Source: Kitasatospora sp. NBC_01287 (GTDB lineage: Bacteria; Actinomycetota; Actinomycetes; Streptomycetales; Streptomycetaceae). From it: 64,000 bases of DNA. Under the pieces are notes generated by a model that was given only the letters and a program-made list of their open reading frames with translations, searched no databases and was not told where the DNA came from. Position numbers and translations under genes: made by a program. Below are positions 1 through 11,183 of the stretch, piece by piece. The stretch lies in the NCBI RefSeq assembly GCF_026340565.1, contig NZ_JAPEPB010000001.1:3448501-3512500 (forward strand). The letters run 5' to 3'. Position 1 is the first letter of the stretch. Each line of letters starts with the position of its first letter.

Positions 1-333
1 TCCTCCTCGCTGCTGCACTGGACGCGGCGGATGATCGAGATCCGCAAGCTCAACCCGGCGTTCGGGCTCGGCAGTTACACCGAACTCCCGTCCAGCAATC
101 CGGCCGTGCTGGCCTTCGTGCGCGAGTACGAGGGCGACCTGGTCATGTGTGTGAACAACTTCTCCCGCTTCCCCCAGCCCACCGAGCTGGACCTGCGGCA
201 GTACGGCGGGCGCTACCCGGTCGAGCTGATCGGCGGGGTGCGGTTCCCGTCGATCGGCGAGTGGCCGTACCTGCTCACCCTGGCGGGGCACGGCTTCTAC
301 TGGTTCCAGTTGCGCAGGCCCGGCGCGCAGTAA
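1..333 (+). CDS. treS: Trehalose synthase, C-terminal end (partial)
   Basis: This is the last 110 codons of a gene that begins before the window. The reading frame is open from base 1 and ends at TAA. The tail (motifs MIEIRKLNPAFGLGSY, then VMCVNNFSRFPQP and GFYWFQL) matches the C-terminal beta-sandwich of GH13 maltose alpha-D-glucosyltransferases. TreS interconverts trehalose and maltose in the cytoplasm. The following maltokinase and branching-enzyme genes in the same direction give the order treS-mak-glgB of the actinobacterial GlgE alpha-glucan pathway, in which TreS supplies maltose for phosphorylation. The catalytic TIM barrel lies outside the window, so activity residues cannot be checked. 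The alternative, another GH13 hydrolase, is unlikely given the neighbours. Confidence 0.88.
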   Translation, partial: SSSLLHWTRRMIEIRKLNPAFGLGSYTELPSSNPAVLAFVREYEGDLVMCVNNFSRFPQPTELDLRQYGGRYPVELIGGVRFPSIGEWPYLLTLAGHGFYWFQLRRPGAQ

Positions 334-361
334 CGATCCACCAGCTCCGTCCGCCCGCACG

Positions 362-387
362 GGGGCGCGGGACCAGCCTCGCGCCCC
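362..387 (+). terminator. Possible terminator after treS
   Basis: Inverted repeat with 8-bp arms (GGGGCGCG / CGCGCCCC) and a 10-nt loop, 29 nt after the treS stop and ahead of the maltokinase gene. No T-tract follows. It may only partly end treS transcripts. Confidence 0.4.
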
Positions 388-561
388 TCGGCGAGCCACG
401 CGCCACGTACGTACGGAGAACAGCCCAACGCGTACCCACCCTCAGGCGTGTCACCCGAGTGTCCCTCGCGTGCCGCCGCAGCAGCGCCGCCGAAATCCGG
501 AAGACTGGCGGGCCCGGCCAGACCCGTCGGGCCGTCAGCCCGCTTCCGGGGAAAGGGAGTC

Positions 562-2100
562 ATGTCGGAAATCTCCCGTTCTCAAGCCCACGCCCACCGC
601 GACGCGGGTACCGCGCCACGCGGTCCGGGCGGTCCAGGTGCTCCGCACGGCGCCGCCGGCGCGGTGCGGAGCACCACCGGGCACAGTCAGGGCGGGAACA
701 GCGGCAGACCGCGGATCGGGGGTTCACTGGCCGTCGGTGAACTCGTCGAGGCCGCTCTGCCGCTGATCGCCGACTGGCTCCCCGGTCAGCGCTGGTACGC
801 GGGCAAGGGCCAGGCGATCACCGGGCTGCACCCGCTCACCGCGACCCCGCTGCTGACCGGCGACCCGGCCATGCTGCACCTGCTGCTGCGGGTGGAGCAC
901 GGCGCCGGCGCCGACCTCTACCAGTTGCTCCTGGGCCTGCGCACCGAGGCGCCGTCCGGGCTGCTCCCGGAGGCGGTGCTCGGCAGCCTCACCCACGGCC
1001 CCTACGACGGCGCCACCCTCTACGACGCGGTGCACGACCCCGAGCTGACCGGGCGGCTGCTCGGCCACCTGGCCACCGCCGACCGGTTCGGCCCGCTCTC
1101 CTTCCGCCGCACCCCTGGTCCCGGCCTGCCCAGCGACCTGCTCGGCCGGGCCGGCACCGCCGAGCAGAGCAACACCTCGGTCATCTACGGCACCTCCTTC
1201 ATCCTCAAGCTGTTCCGCCGGATCAGCCCGGGCACCAACCCCGACCTGGAGCTCTCGCTCGCCCTCTCGCGGGCCGGCAGCACCCGGATCCCCCGGGTGG
1301 CCGCCTGGTTCGAGAGCCGGCTGACGGGCGCCGAACCGGCCACCCTGGGTCTGCTGCAGCGCTTCCTGCCGGATGCGGAGGACGGCTGGGAGCTGGCCCT
1401 GGACCAGGTGGCCCGGCTCAAGGGCGACCCCAGCCCCGGCAACTTCGCGGTGGAGGCGCACCGGCTGGGACGGGCCACCGCCGAGGTGCACCGGGTGCTG
1501 GCCCGCGCGCTGCCGGTGGCCAGACTGGACCGCGAGCAGATCGGGCGGCTGGCCACCGCGATGACCGAGCGCCTGGACGTGGCCGCCGCCGCCGTCCCGG
1601 CGCTGCGCCGCTACCGGCCCGCGCTGCACACCGCCTTCCAGCAGCTGACGGCCGACCACCTGACCGGGCTGACCGTCCAGCGGATCCACGGCGACCTGCA
1701 CCTGGGGCAGGCGATGCGGACCCCGCACGGCTGGGTGCTGCTGGACTTCGAGGGGGAACCGGCCAAGTCGGTGGCCGAGCGGCGGGTGCCGCAGCCGGCC
1801 CTGCGCGACGTGGCGGCGATGCTGCGCTCCTTCGACTACGCGGCGGCCCACCTGCTGGCCGGCGCCGAACCGGACCCCCAACTGGCCCACCTGGCCGCGA
1901 GCTGGGCGGCCCGCAACCGCACCGCCTACTGCGCCGGCTACACGGCGGCCGGCGGCACCGATCCGGCGAGCTGCCCGGAGCTGCTGCGGGCGCTGGAGAT
2001 CGACAAGGCGGTGTACGAGGTGGTCTACGAGGCCCGGCACCGGCCCGGCTGGCTGCCGATCCCGCTCACCGCCATCCACCGCCTCGCCACGGCTTCATGA
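562..2100 (+). CDS. mak: Maltokinase
   Basis: A 512-aa protein that phosphorylates maltose to maltose 1-phosphate with ATP, feeding GlgE. The C-terminal half carries the aminoglycoside-kinase-like signature: HGDLHLGQ (catalytic loop) followed by LLDFEGEPA (metal-binding aspartate). The segment beginning at LPLIADWLPGQRWYAGKG is the N-terminal cap typical of actinobacterial maltokinases. I chose ATG 562 because GGGAG lies just upstream; the frame is open further upstream, but that part is low-complexity and has no convincing ribosome site. The first 55 residues are Gly/Ala/His-rich and probably disordered, longer than the roughly 455 aa usual in mycobacteria. It lies between treS and glgB, 53 nt before the latter, probably in one transcription unit. 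Confidence 0.9.
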   Translation: MSEISRSQAHAHRDAGTAPRGPGGPGAPHGAAGAVRSTTGHSQGGNSGRPRIGGSLAVGELVEAALPLIADWLPGQRWYAGKGQAITGLHPLTATPLLTGDPAMLHLLLRVEHGAGADLYQLLLGLRTEAPSGLLPEAVLGSLTHGPYDGATLYDAVHDPELTGRLLGHLATADRFGPLSFRRTPGPGLPSDLLGRAGTAEQSNTSVIYGTSFILKLFRRISPGTNPDLELSLALSRAGSTRIPRVAAWFESRLTGAEPATLGLLQRFLPDAEDGWELALDQVARLKGDPSPGNFAVEAHRLGRATAEVHRVLARALPVARLDREQIGRLATAMTERLDVAAAAVPALRRYRPALHTAFQQLTADHLTGLTVQRIHGDLHLGQAMRTPHGWVLLDFEGEPAKSVAERRVPQPALRDVAAMLRSFDYAAAHLLAGAEPDPQLAHLAASWAARNRTAYCAGYTAAGGTDPASCPELLRALEIDKAVYEVVYEARHRPGWLPIPLTAIHRLATAS

Positions 2101-2153
2101 CACCGCACCAGCGCCCGGATCACTGACCCTTACTCGCCAGGAGGAACCCCGCA

Positions 2154-4526
<2,373 letters not shown>

Positions 4527-4559
4527 GCGCCGCCGGGGGGGTGGATGACGGACCGTCGG

Positions 4560-4605
4560 CCGGTGGTGCGCGGTCGGAGCACCCGCTCCGGCCGCGCACC
4601 ACCGG
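4560..4605 (+). terminator. Terminator after glgB
   Basis: Long inverted repeat: arms of about 21 bp with a single T/G wobble and loop ACCC (4581-4584). It lies 34 nt after the glgB stop. No T-run follows, as is usual for streptomycete terminators. Confidence 0.75.
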
Positions 4606-4637
4606 TTCAGGTGCGCGCCGAGCCGACTCCATCTCCC

Positions 4638-4653
4638 TTGCGCAATCGCGCAA
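4638..4653. promoter_or_regulatory. Palindrome in the esterase promoter region
   Basis: Perfect inverted repeat TTGCGC-AATC-GCGCAA, followed at 4658-4675 by ACACC-N8-GGTGT. Both lie between the glgB terminator and the start of the esterase gene. TTGCGC with TGTACC 19 nt further on could be weak -35/-10 elements. The operator role is inference; no regulator is identified. Confidence 0.3.
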
Positions 4654-4734
4654 CCGAACACCTGTACCCTGGTGTCTCTCTTCTCGCCGGGCAGTGGGCC
4701 CGGGCGGCACAGGAGCGGGATACCGAAGAGCACG

Positions 4735-5913
4735 ATGGCACTGACAGGCACCCCCTTCTTCATTCTCACGATCGTCCTCTTCGTGGCCTCGATCGCGCTG
4801 GCCCTGGCCCAGTTCAGGGCGCGGGGGAAGGGCGGTGCCGCGCGCGGCACCAACCGGCGCCGCCGGGCCGGGGGCGGGGGCGGCGGCCCGCTGCGGACCG
4901 TCGGATACCTGGCGACCATCCTGCTCTGCCAGTTCACCGCCGTGGCGCTGGTCTTCGTGATGGTCAACAACGCGAACCAGCTCTACGACAACTGGGGCGA
5001 CCTGCTCGGCACCTCGAACCACGTCCAGGCGGTCCCGGTACCGCCCAAGGACAACGGCCTGGCCGGCGACCAGGCGGCCGCCTCGGGACCGCCCCGGCAG
5101 AAGGTGTCGCAGACCTTCAAGCCCGCCTCCTCCGACGCGGTGCCCAAGGACGTGAAGGAGACCGACCTCAAGGGCAAGCTCTCCGGGGTGGACGGCGAGG
5201 TGCTGGTCTGGACGCCGCCGCAGTACGACGACCCCGCCTACGCGAACAAGAGCTTCCCGGTGGTCGAGCTGCTGGCCGGCTACCCCGGCAGCTCCAGCAC
5301 CTGGTTCGGCGGGATGGCCGCCAGCCAGCAGCTCGCCCCGCTGATGAAGAGCGGCCAGATCACCCCGTTCATCCTGGTCTCGCCCCGGGTCACACTGCTC
5401 AGCAGCAACGACACCGGCTGCGCGGACGTCCCGAACAAGGTCAACGCCGAGACCTGGCTGTCGCGCGACGTGCCGCAGATGGTGATGGACAACTTCCGGG
5501 CGGCCGACACCGCGGCCGGCTGGGCGGTGGCCGGCTACTCCGCCGGCGGCCACTGCGCCACCCGCCTCGCGCTGGGCCACCCCGACCGGTACCGCGCCGG
5601 GATCAGCATGTCCGGCTACAACGACCCGAACGGCGAGCCGGACTCGCTGACCGCCAAGGACCCCCAGCTGCGCCAGAACTGCAACCCGCTCCACCTGCTC
5701 ACCAGCGCCCAGAGCCCGCCGAACGTCGCGCTCTGGGTGGCCGGCGGCAAGGGCGGGCAGGGCCTGGAGGACGCCGTCGCCCTGCAGCAGGCCGCGAAGG
5801 CACCGACCGCCGTGACCACCGTGGAGACCCCGAGCGCACACGCGATCTCCACCTGGGAGCCGCTGGTGGTCCCCTCCTTCCAGTGGCTCTCCAAGCTGAT
5901 CCCGGCCCCGTAG
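4735..5913 (+). CDS. Membrane-anchored esterase / alpha-beta hydrolase
   Basis: A 392-aa protein of the putative esterase family (antigen 85/esterase D fold, PF00756-like). The N-terminus has a hydrophobic helix (about residues 6-24), a basic Gly/Arg stretch and a second helix (about 60-80), so the catalytic part is probably held outside the membrane. The nucleophile is S269 in GYSAGG and the likely catalytic histidine is H369 in PSAHAIS. ATG 4735 is preferred over an in-frame upstream codon because GAAGAG precedes it and the membrane helix starts immediately. It stands alone between two terminators. The natural substrate is unknown; a mycolyltransferase role is unlikely in a mycolate-free streptomycete. 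Confidence 0.8.
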   Translation: MALTGTPFFILTIVLFVASIALALAQFRARGKGGAARGTNRRRRAGGGGGGPLRTVGYLATILLCQFTAVALVFVMVNNANQLYDNWGDLLGTSNHVQAVPVPPKDNGLAGDQAAASGPPRQKVSQTFKPASSDAVPKDVKETDLKGKLSGVDGEVLVWTPPQYDDPAYANKSFPVVELLAGYPGSSSTWFGGMAASQQLAPLMKSGQITPFILVSPRVTLLSSNDTGCADVPNKVNAETWLSRDVPQMVMDNFRAADTAAGWAVAGYSAGGHCATRLALGHPDRYRAGISMSGYNDPNGEPDSLTAKDPQLRQNCNPLHLLTSAQSPPNVALWVAGGKGGQGLEDAVALQQAAKAPTAVTTVETPSAHAISTWEPLVVPSFQWLSKLIPAP

Positions 5914-5948
5914 CCCCGCCTCGCCCCGCGGTCCCGCCCGGTGGCCCG

Positions 5949-5987
5949 CCCCGGTGGCCCCGCCGCCGCGGGTCCCGGCCACCGGGG
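5949..5987 (+). terminator. Terminator after the esterase gene
   Basis: Inverted repeat with 11-bp arms (CCCCGGTGGCC / GGCCACCGGGG) around a 17-nt G+C-rich loop, 36 nt after the esterase stop. Confidence 0.5.
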
Positions 5988-6115
5988 ACCTTCGGCCCCT
6001 TGCTCCGGCCGGCCCCACGGGCATGCGAACGGGCCGCCGCACTGCGAAGGTATGGTCGAACCGATCACCGGGCCGCAGGGCGCCGGAGGCAGCCGCAACG
6101 GACGGAGTGACACGC

Positions 6116-8266
6116 GTGGCGCGCAGTGTGTACGTGACCGGGATCGGCCGGGGGGACGGTCGGCAGGCCGTCGAACTCGGGGTCATGGAGCTGCTCACCC
6201 GCCAGGTGGACCGGGTCGGGGTGTTCCGGCCGCTGGTCCACGCGCAGGCCGCCGGGGAGCCGGGCGCCGACCACGTGGTCGAACTGCTCCGCGCCCGCTA
6301 CCGGCTGGACCTGCCGGCCGCCGAGCTCTACGGCCTGACCTACGAGGAGGCCGCCGAACTACAGGCCACCCAGGGGCAGGACGAGCTGGTCAGCACCCTG
6401 GTCGACCGGTTCCGCGCGCTGGAGCGCAAGTGCCAGGCCGTCCTGGTGCTCGGCACCGACTTCGCGGACACCAGCATCCCGGACGAGCTGGCCTTCAACG
6501 CGCGCCTGGCCAACGAGTTCGGCGCCTGGGTGCTGCCGGTGGTCGGCGGCCACGACCAGGACCCGCCCACCGTGATCGCCGAGGTGCTGGGCGCCTACCG
6601 CGCCTACACCGACCTGGGCTGCTCGGCGCTGGCGGTGATCGCCAACCGGGTGGTCCCGAACAGCAAGCAGCGGGCGCTGCGCGGCCTGGCCCCCAAGCTG
6701 CCGGTGCCCGTCTACGTGATCCCCGAGGAACTCGCGCTGGCCGCACCGACGGTGGCCCAGCTGGTGGAGGCCACCGGTGCCGAGGTGCTGCTCGGCGACG
6801 CGGCCGGTCTGGCCCGCGACGTGCGCGGCTTCGTCTTCGGCGGCGCGATGCTGCCCACCTTCCTGCCCGCGCTGACCGAGGGGGCGCTGGTGGTGACCCC
6901 GGGCGACCGGGCCGACCTGCTGATCGGCTCGCTCGCCGCGCACGCCGCCGGCGCGCCGCCGATCGCCGGGGTGCTGCTGACCCTGGCTCAGCACCCCGGC
7001 CAGGACGTGCTGGCGCTGGCCGCCCGGCTGGCCCCCGGCACCCCGGTCGCGGTGGTCCCGGAGGGCAGCTGGCCGACCGCGGCCGCGCTCACCCACCTGG
7101 AGGGCAAGCTCTCCGCGAGCAGCCCGCGGAAGGCCGAGATCGCCCTGGGCCTGTTCGAACTTCATGTGGACACCGCGGAGTTGACCAGCCGGATCGAACT
7201 GAGCCGGTCCGACCGGGTGACCCCGATGATGTTCGAGCACGAGCTGCTGGAGCGGGCCCGCGGCAACCGCCGGCACGTGGTGCTGCCCGAGGGCACCGAG
7301 GAGCGGGTGCTGCGGGCCGCCGAGATCCTGCTGCGCCGCAACATCTGCGACCTGACCCTGCTCGGCGAGGTGGACGCGGTGCGCCGCAAGGCCGCGAGCC
7401 TGGGCATCACGCTGCCGCAGCCGGACCAGCAGGCCGACCGGGCCCAGCTGCGGATCGTCGACCCGGCCACCAGCCCGCTGCGCCAGGGGTTCGCCGAGCT
7501 CTACGCCACCGTGCGCGCGCACAAGGGCATGACCGTCGAGCTGGCCCTCGACGTGGTCACCGACGTCAGCTACTTCGGCACCCTGATGGTGCAGGAGGGC
7601 ATCGCCGACGGCATGGTCTCCGGCGCCGTGCACTCCACCGCCGCGACCATCCGGCCCGCCTTCGAGGTGATCAAGACCTCGCCCGGCGCCGCGATCGTCT
7701 CCTCGGTCTTCTTCATGTGCCTGGCCGACCAGGTGCTGGTCTACGGCGACTGCGCGGTCAACCCGGACCCGGATGCCCAGCAACTGGCCGACATCGCGAT
7801 CCAGTCCGCCGAGACCGCCGCCGCCTTCGGCGTCGAGCCCCGGGTCGCGATGCTCTCCTACTCCACCGGCACCTCCGGCTCGGGCGCGGACGTGGACAAG
7901 GTCCGCCGGGCCACCGAGCTGGTCCGCTCGCTCCGTCCCGACCTGCTGGTGGAGGGGCCGATCCAGTACGACGCGGCGGTGGACGCGCACGTGGCCGCCA
8001 CCAAGCTGCCGGGCTCCGCGGTCGCGGGCCGGGCCAGCGTGCTGATCTTCCCGGACCTGAACACCGGCAACAACACCTACAAGGCCGTGCAGCGCTCGGC
8101 CGGCGCGGTCGCGGTCGGACCGGTGCTGCAGGGCCTGCGCAAGCCGGTCAACGACCTGTCCCGCGGGGCGCTGGTGCAGGACATCGTCAACACCGTGGCG
8201 ATCACCGCCATCCAGGCGCAGCGGGAGCAGGACGCGCGCCAGGAGCAGAAGGAGGAGAGCGCATGA
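6116..8266 (+). CDS. pta: Phosphate acetyltransferase
   Basis: A 716-aa long-form Pta that interconverts acetyl-CoA and acetyl phosphate. It has an N-terminal P-loop-like BioD/DRTGG region (residues 1 to about 370, beginning RSVYVTGIGRGDGRQ, where the usual P-loop lysine is not obvious) and a C-terminal PTA_PTB catalytic domain (from about EHELLERARGNRRHVVLPEG, with SYSTGTSGSGADVDKV). GTG 6116 is chosen because CGGAG (6103-6107) precedes it by 8 nt; another in-frame GTG at 6107 overlaps that ribosome site. The stop overlaps the ackA start (ATGA), so the two are translationally coupled. Together they run acetate overflow or re-assimilation. Confidence 0.95.
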   Translation: MARSVYVTGIGRGDGRQAVELGVMELLTRQVDRVGVFRPLVHAQAAGEPGADHVVELLRARYRLDLPAAELYGLTYEEAAELQATQGQDELVSTLVDRFRALERKCQAVLVLGTDFADTSIPDELAFNARLANEFGAWVLPVVGGHDQDPPTVIAEVLGAYRAYTDLGCSALAVIANRVVPNSKQRALRGLAPKLPVPVYVIPEELALAAPTVAQLVEATGAEVLLGDAAGLARDVRGFVFGGAMLPTFLPALTEGALVVTPGDRADLLIGSLAAHAAGAPPIAGVLLTLAQHPGQDVLALAARLAPGTPVAVVPEGSWPTAAALTHLEGKLSASSPRKAEIALGLFELHVDTAELTSRIELSRSDRVTPMMFEHELLERARGNRRHVVLPEGTEERVLRAAEILLRRNICDLTLLGEVDAVRRKAASLGITLPQPDQQADRAQLRIVDPATSPLRQGFAELYATVRAHKGMTVELALDVVTDVSYFGTLMVQEGIADGMVSGAVHSTAATIRPAFEVIKTSPGAAIVSSVFFMCLADQVLVYGDCAVNPDPDAQQLADIAIQSAETAAAFGVEPRVAMLSYSTGTSGSGADVDKVRRATELVRSLRPDLLVEGPIQYDAAVDAHVAATKLPGSAVAGRASVLIFPDLNTGNNTYKAVQRSAGAVAVGPVLQGLRKPVNDLSRGALVQDIVNTVAITAIQAQREQDARQEQKEESA

Positions 8267-9468
8267 CCGAGGCGACCCGGATCCTGGTGCTCAACGCCGG
8301 CTCCTCGTCGGTCAAGTACCAGCTGATCGACATGGTGGACGGCTCGCGGCCGGCGGTCGGCCTGGTGGAGCGGATCGGCGAGCGCGGCGGGCGGCTGCTG
8401 CACACCCCCGCCGGCGGCGAGCGGCGCGAGTCGGTGCGGGCCTTCCCCGACCACTGGGCCGCGCTGCAGGCGGTGGCCCAGGAGCTGGCCGCCGACGGCC
8501 TGGGCCTGGACTCCCCCGAGCTCGCGGCGATCGGGCACCGGGTGGTGCACGGCGGCATGCGGTTCACCGCGCCCACCCGGATCACCGACGAGGTGCTGAC
8601 CGAGATCCGCCGCCTGGTGCCGGTGGCCCCGCTGCACAACCCGGCCAACATCATCGGCATCGAGGTGGCCCGGGCGCTGCGCCCCGACCTGCCGCAGATC
8701 GCGGTCTTCGACACCGCCTTCCACACCACGATCCCCGAGCACGCGGCCCGCTACGCGATCGACACCGCGGTGGCCGACGAGCACCGGGTGCGCCGCTACG
8801 GCTTCCACGGCACCTCCCACCAGTACGTCGCGCGGGCCACCGCGCGGCTGCTCGGCAGGGCGCCGGAGGAGGTCAACGTGATCGTGCTGCACCTGGGCAA
8901 CGGCGCCTCGGCCTCGGCGGTGGCCGGCGGGGTCTGCGTGGAGACCTCGATGGGCCTCACCCCGCTGGAGGGCCTGGTGATGGGCACCAGGTCGGGCGAC
9001 ATCGACCCGGGCGTGATCTTCCACCTGCACCGGGTCGGCGGCCTGTCCATCGACGAGATCGACGACCTGCTGAACCGCCGCAGCGGCCTGCTCGGCCTCT
9101 GCGGGGACAACGACATGCGCGAGATCATCCGCCGCACCGAGGCCGGCGACCAGGCCGCCGAGCTGGCCTTCCGGGCCTACGTCCACCGGCTGCGCAAGTA
9201 CCTCGGCGGCTACTACGCGGTGCTCGGCCACCTGGACGCCGTCGCCTTCACCGCCGGGGTGGGCGAGAACGCGGCGCCCGTGCGCGCGGCGGCCACCGCC
9301 GGCCTGGAGGAGCTGGGCATCGCGGTGGACCCCGAGCTGAACTCGGTCCGCTCCGGCGAGCCGCGGCTGATCTCACCGGCCTACTCGCGGGTCGCGGTGG
9401 CCGTGGTGCCCACCGACGAGGAGCTGGAGATCGCCCAGCAGGCGTACGCGCTGGTCCGCACGAGCTAG
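8263..9468 (+). CDS. ackA: Acetate kinase
   Basis: A 401-aa ASKHA-fold kinase converting acetyl phosphate and ADP to acetate and ATP. Signature segments are present: NAGSSSVKYQL near the N-terminus, GHRVVHGG, FDTAFHTTIPEHA and HLGNGASASAVAGG. The start ATG overlaps the pta stop by four bases, and GGAGGAG (8251-8257) inside the end of pta serves as ribosome site. Length is as expected. Pyruvate kinase follows after 62 nt in the same direction, placing three genes of the pyruvate/acetyl-CoA node together. Confidence 0.97.
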   Translation: MTEATRILVLNAGSSSVKYQLIDMVDGSRPAVGLVERIGERGGRLLHTPAGGERRESVRAFPDHWAALQAVAQELAADGLGLDSPELAAIGHRVVHGGMRFTAPTRITDEVLTEIRRLVPVAPLHNPANIIGIEVARALRPDLPQIAVFDTAFHTTIPEHAARYAIDTAVADEHRVRRYGFHGTSHQYVARATARLLGRAPEEVNVIVLHLGNGASASAVAGGVCVETSMGLTPLEGLVMGTRSGDIDPGVIFHLHRVGGLSIDEIDDLLNRRSGLLGLCGDNDMREIIRRTEAGDQAAELAFRAYVHRLRKYLGGYYAVLGHLDAVAFTAGVGENAAPVRAAATAGLEELGIAVDPELNSVRSGEPRLISPAYSRVAVAVVPTDEELEIAQQAYALVRTS

Positions 9469-9530
9469 TCCGAACTGTCGGAGGTTCGTCCCAATCCCCG
9501 GGAATAACTCCTACGGATAGGATCATCCAT

Positions 9531-10961
9531 ATGCGCCGAGCGAAAATTGTCTGCACCCTGGGTCCGGCCACGGACTCCTACGAACAGCTGAAGGCCATCG
9601 TCGAAGCGGGCATGAACGTCGCCCGTCTGAACATGAGCCACGGCTCCCACGCGGAGCACGAGGAGCGGTACCGCAAGGTCCGCCAGGTGTCCGAGGACAC
9701 CGGTCGCACCATCGGTGTGCTGGCCGACCTGCAGGGCCCCAAGATCCGACTGGCGACCTTCGCCAACGGACCGGTGACCGTTGACAACGGCGACACGTTC
9801 ACCATCACCACCGAGGACGTCCCCGGTGACCAGTTCATCTGCGGCACCACCTACAAGGGCCTGCCCGGCGACGTGAAGCCCGGCGACCCGATCCTGATCA
9901 ACGATGGCGTCATCGCCCTGGAGGTCGTCAGCGTCGACGGCCCGCGGGTGAAGACCGTAGTGATCGAGGGCGGGGTGCTCTCCAACAACAAGGGCATCAA
10001 CCTGCCCGGCGCGGCCGTCAACGTGCCCGCCCTGTCCGAGAAGGACAAGGACGACCTGCGCTTCTCGCTCCGCCTGGGCGTCGACATGGTCGCCCTCTCC
10101 TTCGTGCGCAACGCCGGCGACATCGACGACGTGCACAAGGTGATGGACGAGGTCGGGATCCGCGTCCCGGTCATCGCCAAGATCGAGAAGCCGCAGGCGG
10201 TCGAGGCGATGGAGGAGATCGTCCTCGCCTTCGACGCGATCATGGTCGCCCGCGGCGACCTCGCGGTGGAGTACCCGCTGGAGAAGGTCCCGCTGGTCCA
10301 GAAGAAGCTGATCACGCTGGCCCGCCGCAACGCCAAGCCGGTGATCGTCGCCACCCAGATGATGGAGTCGATGATCCACGCCTCGCGCCCGACCCGCGCC
10401 GAGGTCTCCGACGTCGCCAACGCGATCCTGGACGGCACCGACGCGGTGATGCTCTCCGCCGAGTCCAGCGTCGGCAAGTTCCCGGTCGAGACGGTCAAGA
10501 CGATGAGCCGGATCGCCGAGCAGGCCGAGGTCGAGCTGCTGGCCCAGGGCCTGCAGCCGCTCAACCCGGGCCGCAAGCCCCGCACCCAGGGCGGCTCGGT
10601 GGCCCGCGCGGCCTGCGAGCTGGGCGACTTCCTGGACGCCAAGGCGCTGGTGGCCTTCACCAAGTCCGGTGACACCGCCCGCCGGCTCTCCCGCTACCGG
10701 TCGCCGATCCCGGTGATCGCCTTCACCCCGGACGCCGCCACCCGCAACCAGCTCTCGCTGAGCTGGGGCGTGGAGGCCTACGTGACCGAGCAGGTGGCCA
10801 CCACCGACGAGATGGTGCTGCAGGTCGACCGCGAGCTGCTGTCGCTGAAGCGGCTGGACGAGGGCGACACCGCCATCGTCACCGCCGGCTCGCCCCCCGG
10901 CGTGCCGGGCAACACCAACATGGTCCAGGTGCACCACCTGGGATCGCGCAACAGCAACTGA
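9531..10961 (+). CDS. pyk: Pyruvate kinase
   Basis: A 476-aa glycolytic enzyme making pyruvate and ATP from phosphoenolpyruvate. The start (MRRAKIVCTLGPATDS), the substrate/metal motif around VIAKIEKPQAVEAMEEI and MVARGDLAVE, and the C-terminal allosteric domain are all intact. The 62-nt gap after ackA contains TAGGAT at 9518-9523. It could be a -10 element, which would make the mRNA nearly leaderless, or its AGGA could act as the ribosome site 8 nt before ATG. A very strong hairpin follows the gene. Streptomycetes usually carry two pyk genes; the second is not in this window. Confidence 0.97.
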   Translation: MRRAKIVCTLGPATDSYEQLKAIVEAGMNVARLNMSHGSHAEHEERYRKVRQVSEDTGRTIGVLADLQGPKIRLATFANGPVTVDNGDTFTITTEDVPGDQFICGTTYKGLPGDVKPGDPILINDGVIALEVVSVDGPRVKTVVIEGGVLSNNKGINLPGAAVNVPALSEKDKDDLRFSLRLGVDMVALSFVRNAGDIDDVHKVMDEVGIRVPVIAKIEKPQAVEAMEEIVLAFDAIMVARGDLAVEYPLEKVPLVQKKLITLARRNAKPVIVATQMMESMIHASRPTRAEVSDVANAILDGTDAVMLSAESSVGKFPVETVKTMSRIAEQAEVELLAQGLQPLNPGRKPRTQGGSVARAACELGDFLDAKALVAFTKSGDTARRLSRYRSPIPVIAFTPDAATRNQLSLSWGVEAYVTEQVATTDEMVLQVDRELLSLKRLDEGDTAIVTAGSPPGVPGNTNMVQVHHLGSRNSN

Positions 10962-10966
10962 GACCG

Positions 10967-11022
10967 CCGCTGACAGCATGACGGGCCCCTCCGTTCGGAG
11001 GGGCCCGTCATGCTGTCAGCGG
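10967..11022. terminator. Perfect 26-bp bidirectional terminator
   Basis: Two 26-bp arms are exactly complementary around the loop GTTC (10993-10996). It begins 6 nt after the pyk stop. It lies between convergent pyk and the secreted-protein gene and can act on both strands. Its right end overlaps the 30-bp tandem repeat that follows. Confidence 0.9.
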
Positions 11023-11183
11023 TGCCGGTGCCCGCGGCATCAGTGCACGCGGTGCCGGTGCCCGCGGCGTCAGTGCACGCGGTGCCGGTGCACGCGGTGC
11101 CGGTGCCCGCGGCGTCAGTGCACGCGGTGCCGGTGCCCGCGGCGTCAGTGCACGCGGTGCCGGTGCCCGCGGCGTCAGTGCCC
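11019..11183. repeat. 30-bp tandem repeat across a stop codon
   Basis: Five full copies of a 30-bp unit (11019-11048, 11049-11078, 11094-11123, 11124-11153, 11154-11183) plus one half-unit (11079-11093). Copies differ by single bases. The innermost copy contains the stop codon of the leftward secreted-protein gene. Because the unit is 10 codons long, the other copies repeat that TGA in frame downstream, except that the half-unit also preserves frame. Confidence 0.95.

Noticed and set aside
9518..9531. Leaderless pyk mRNA
   Set aside because: TAGGAT fits a -10 element at the right distance, but its AGGA also fits a ribosome site, so the case is undecided.
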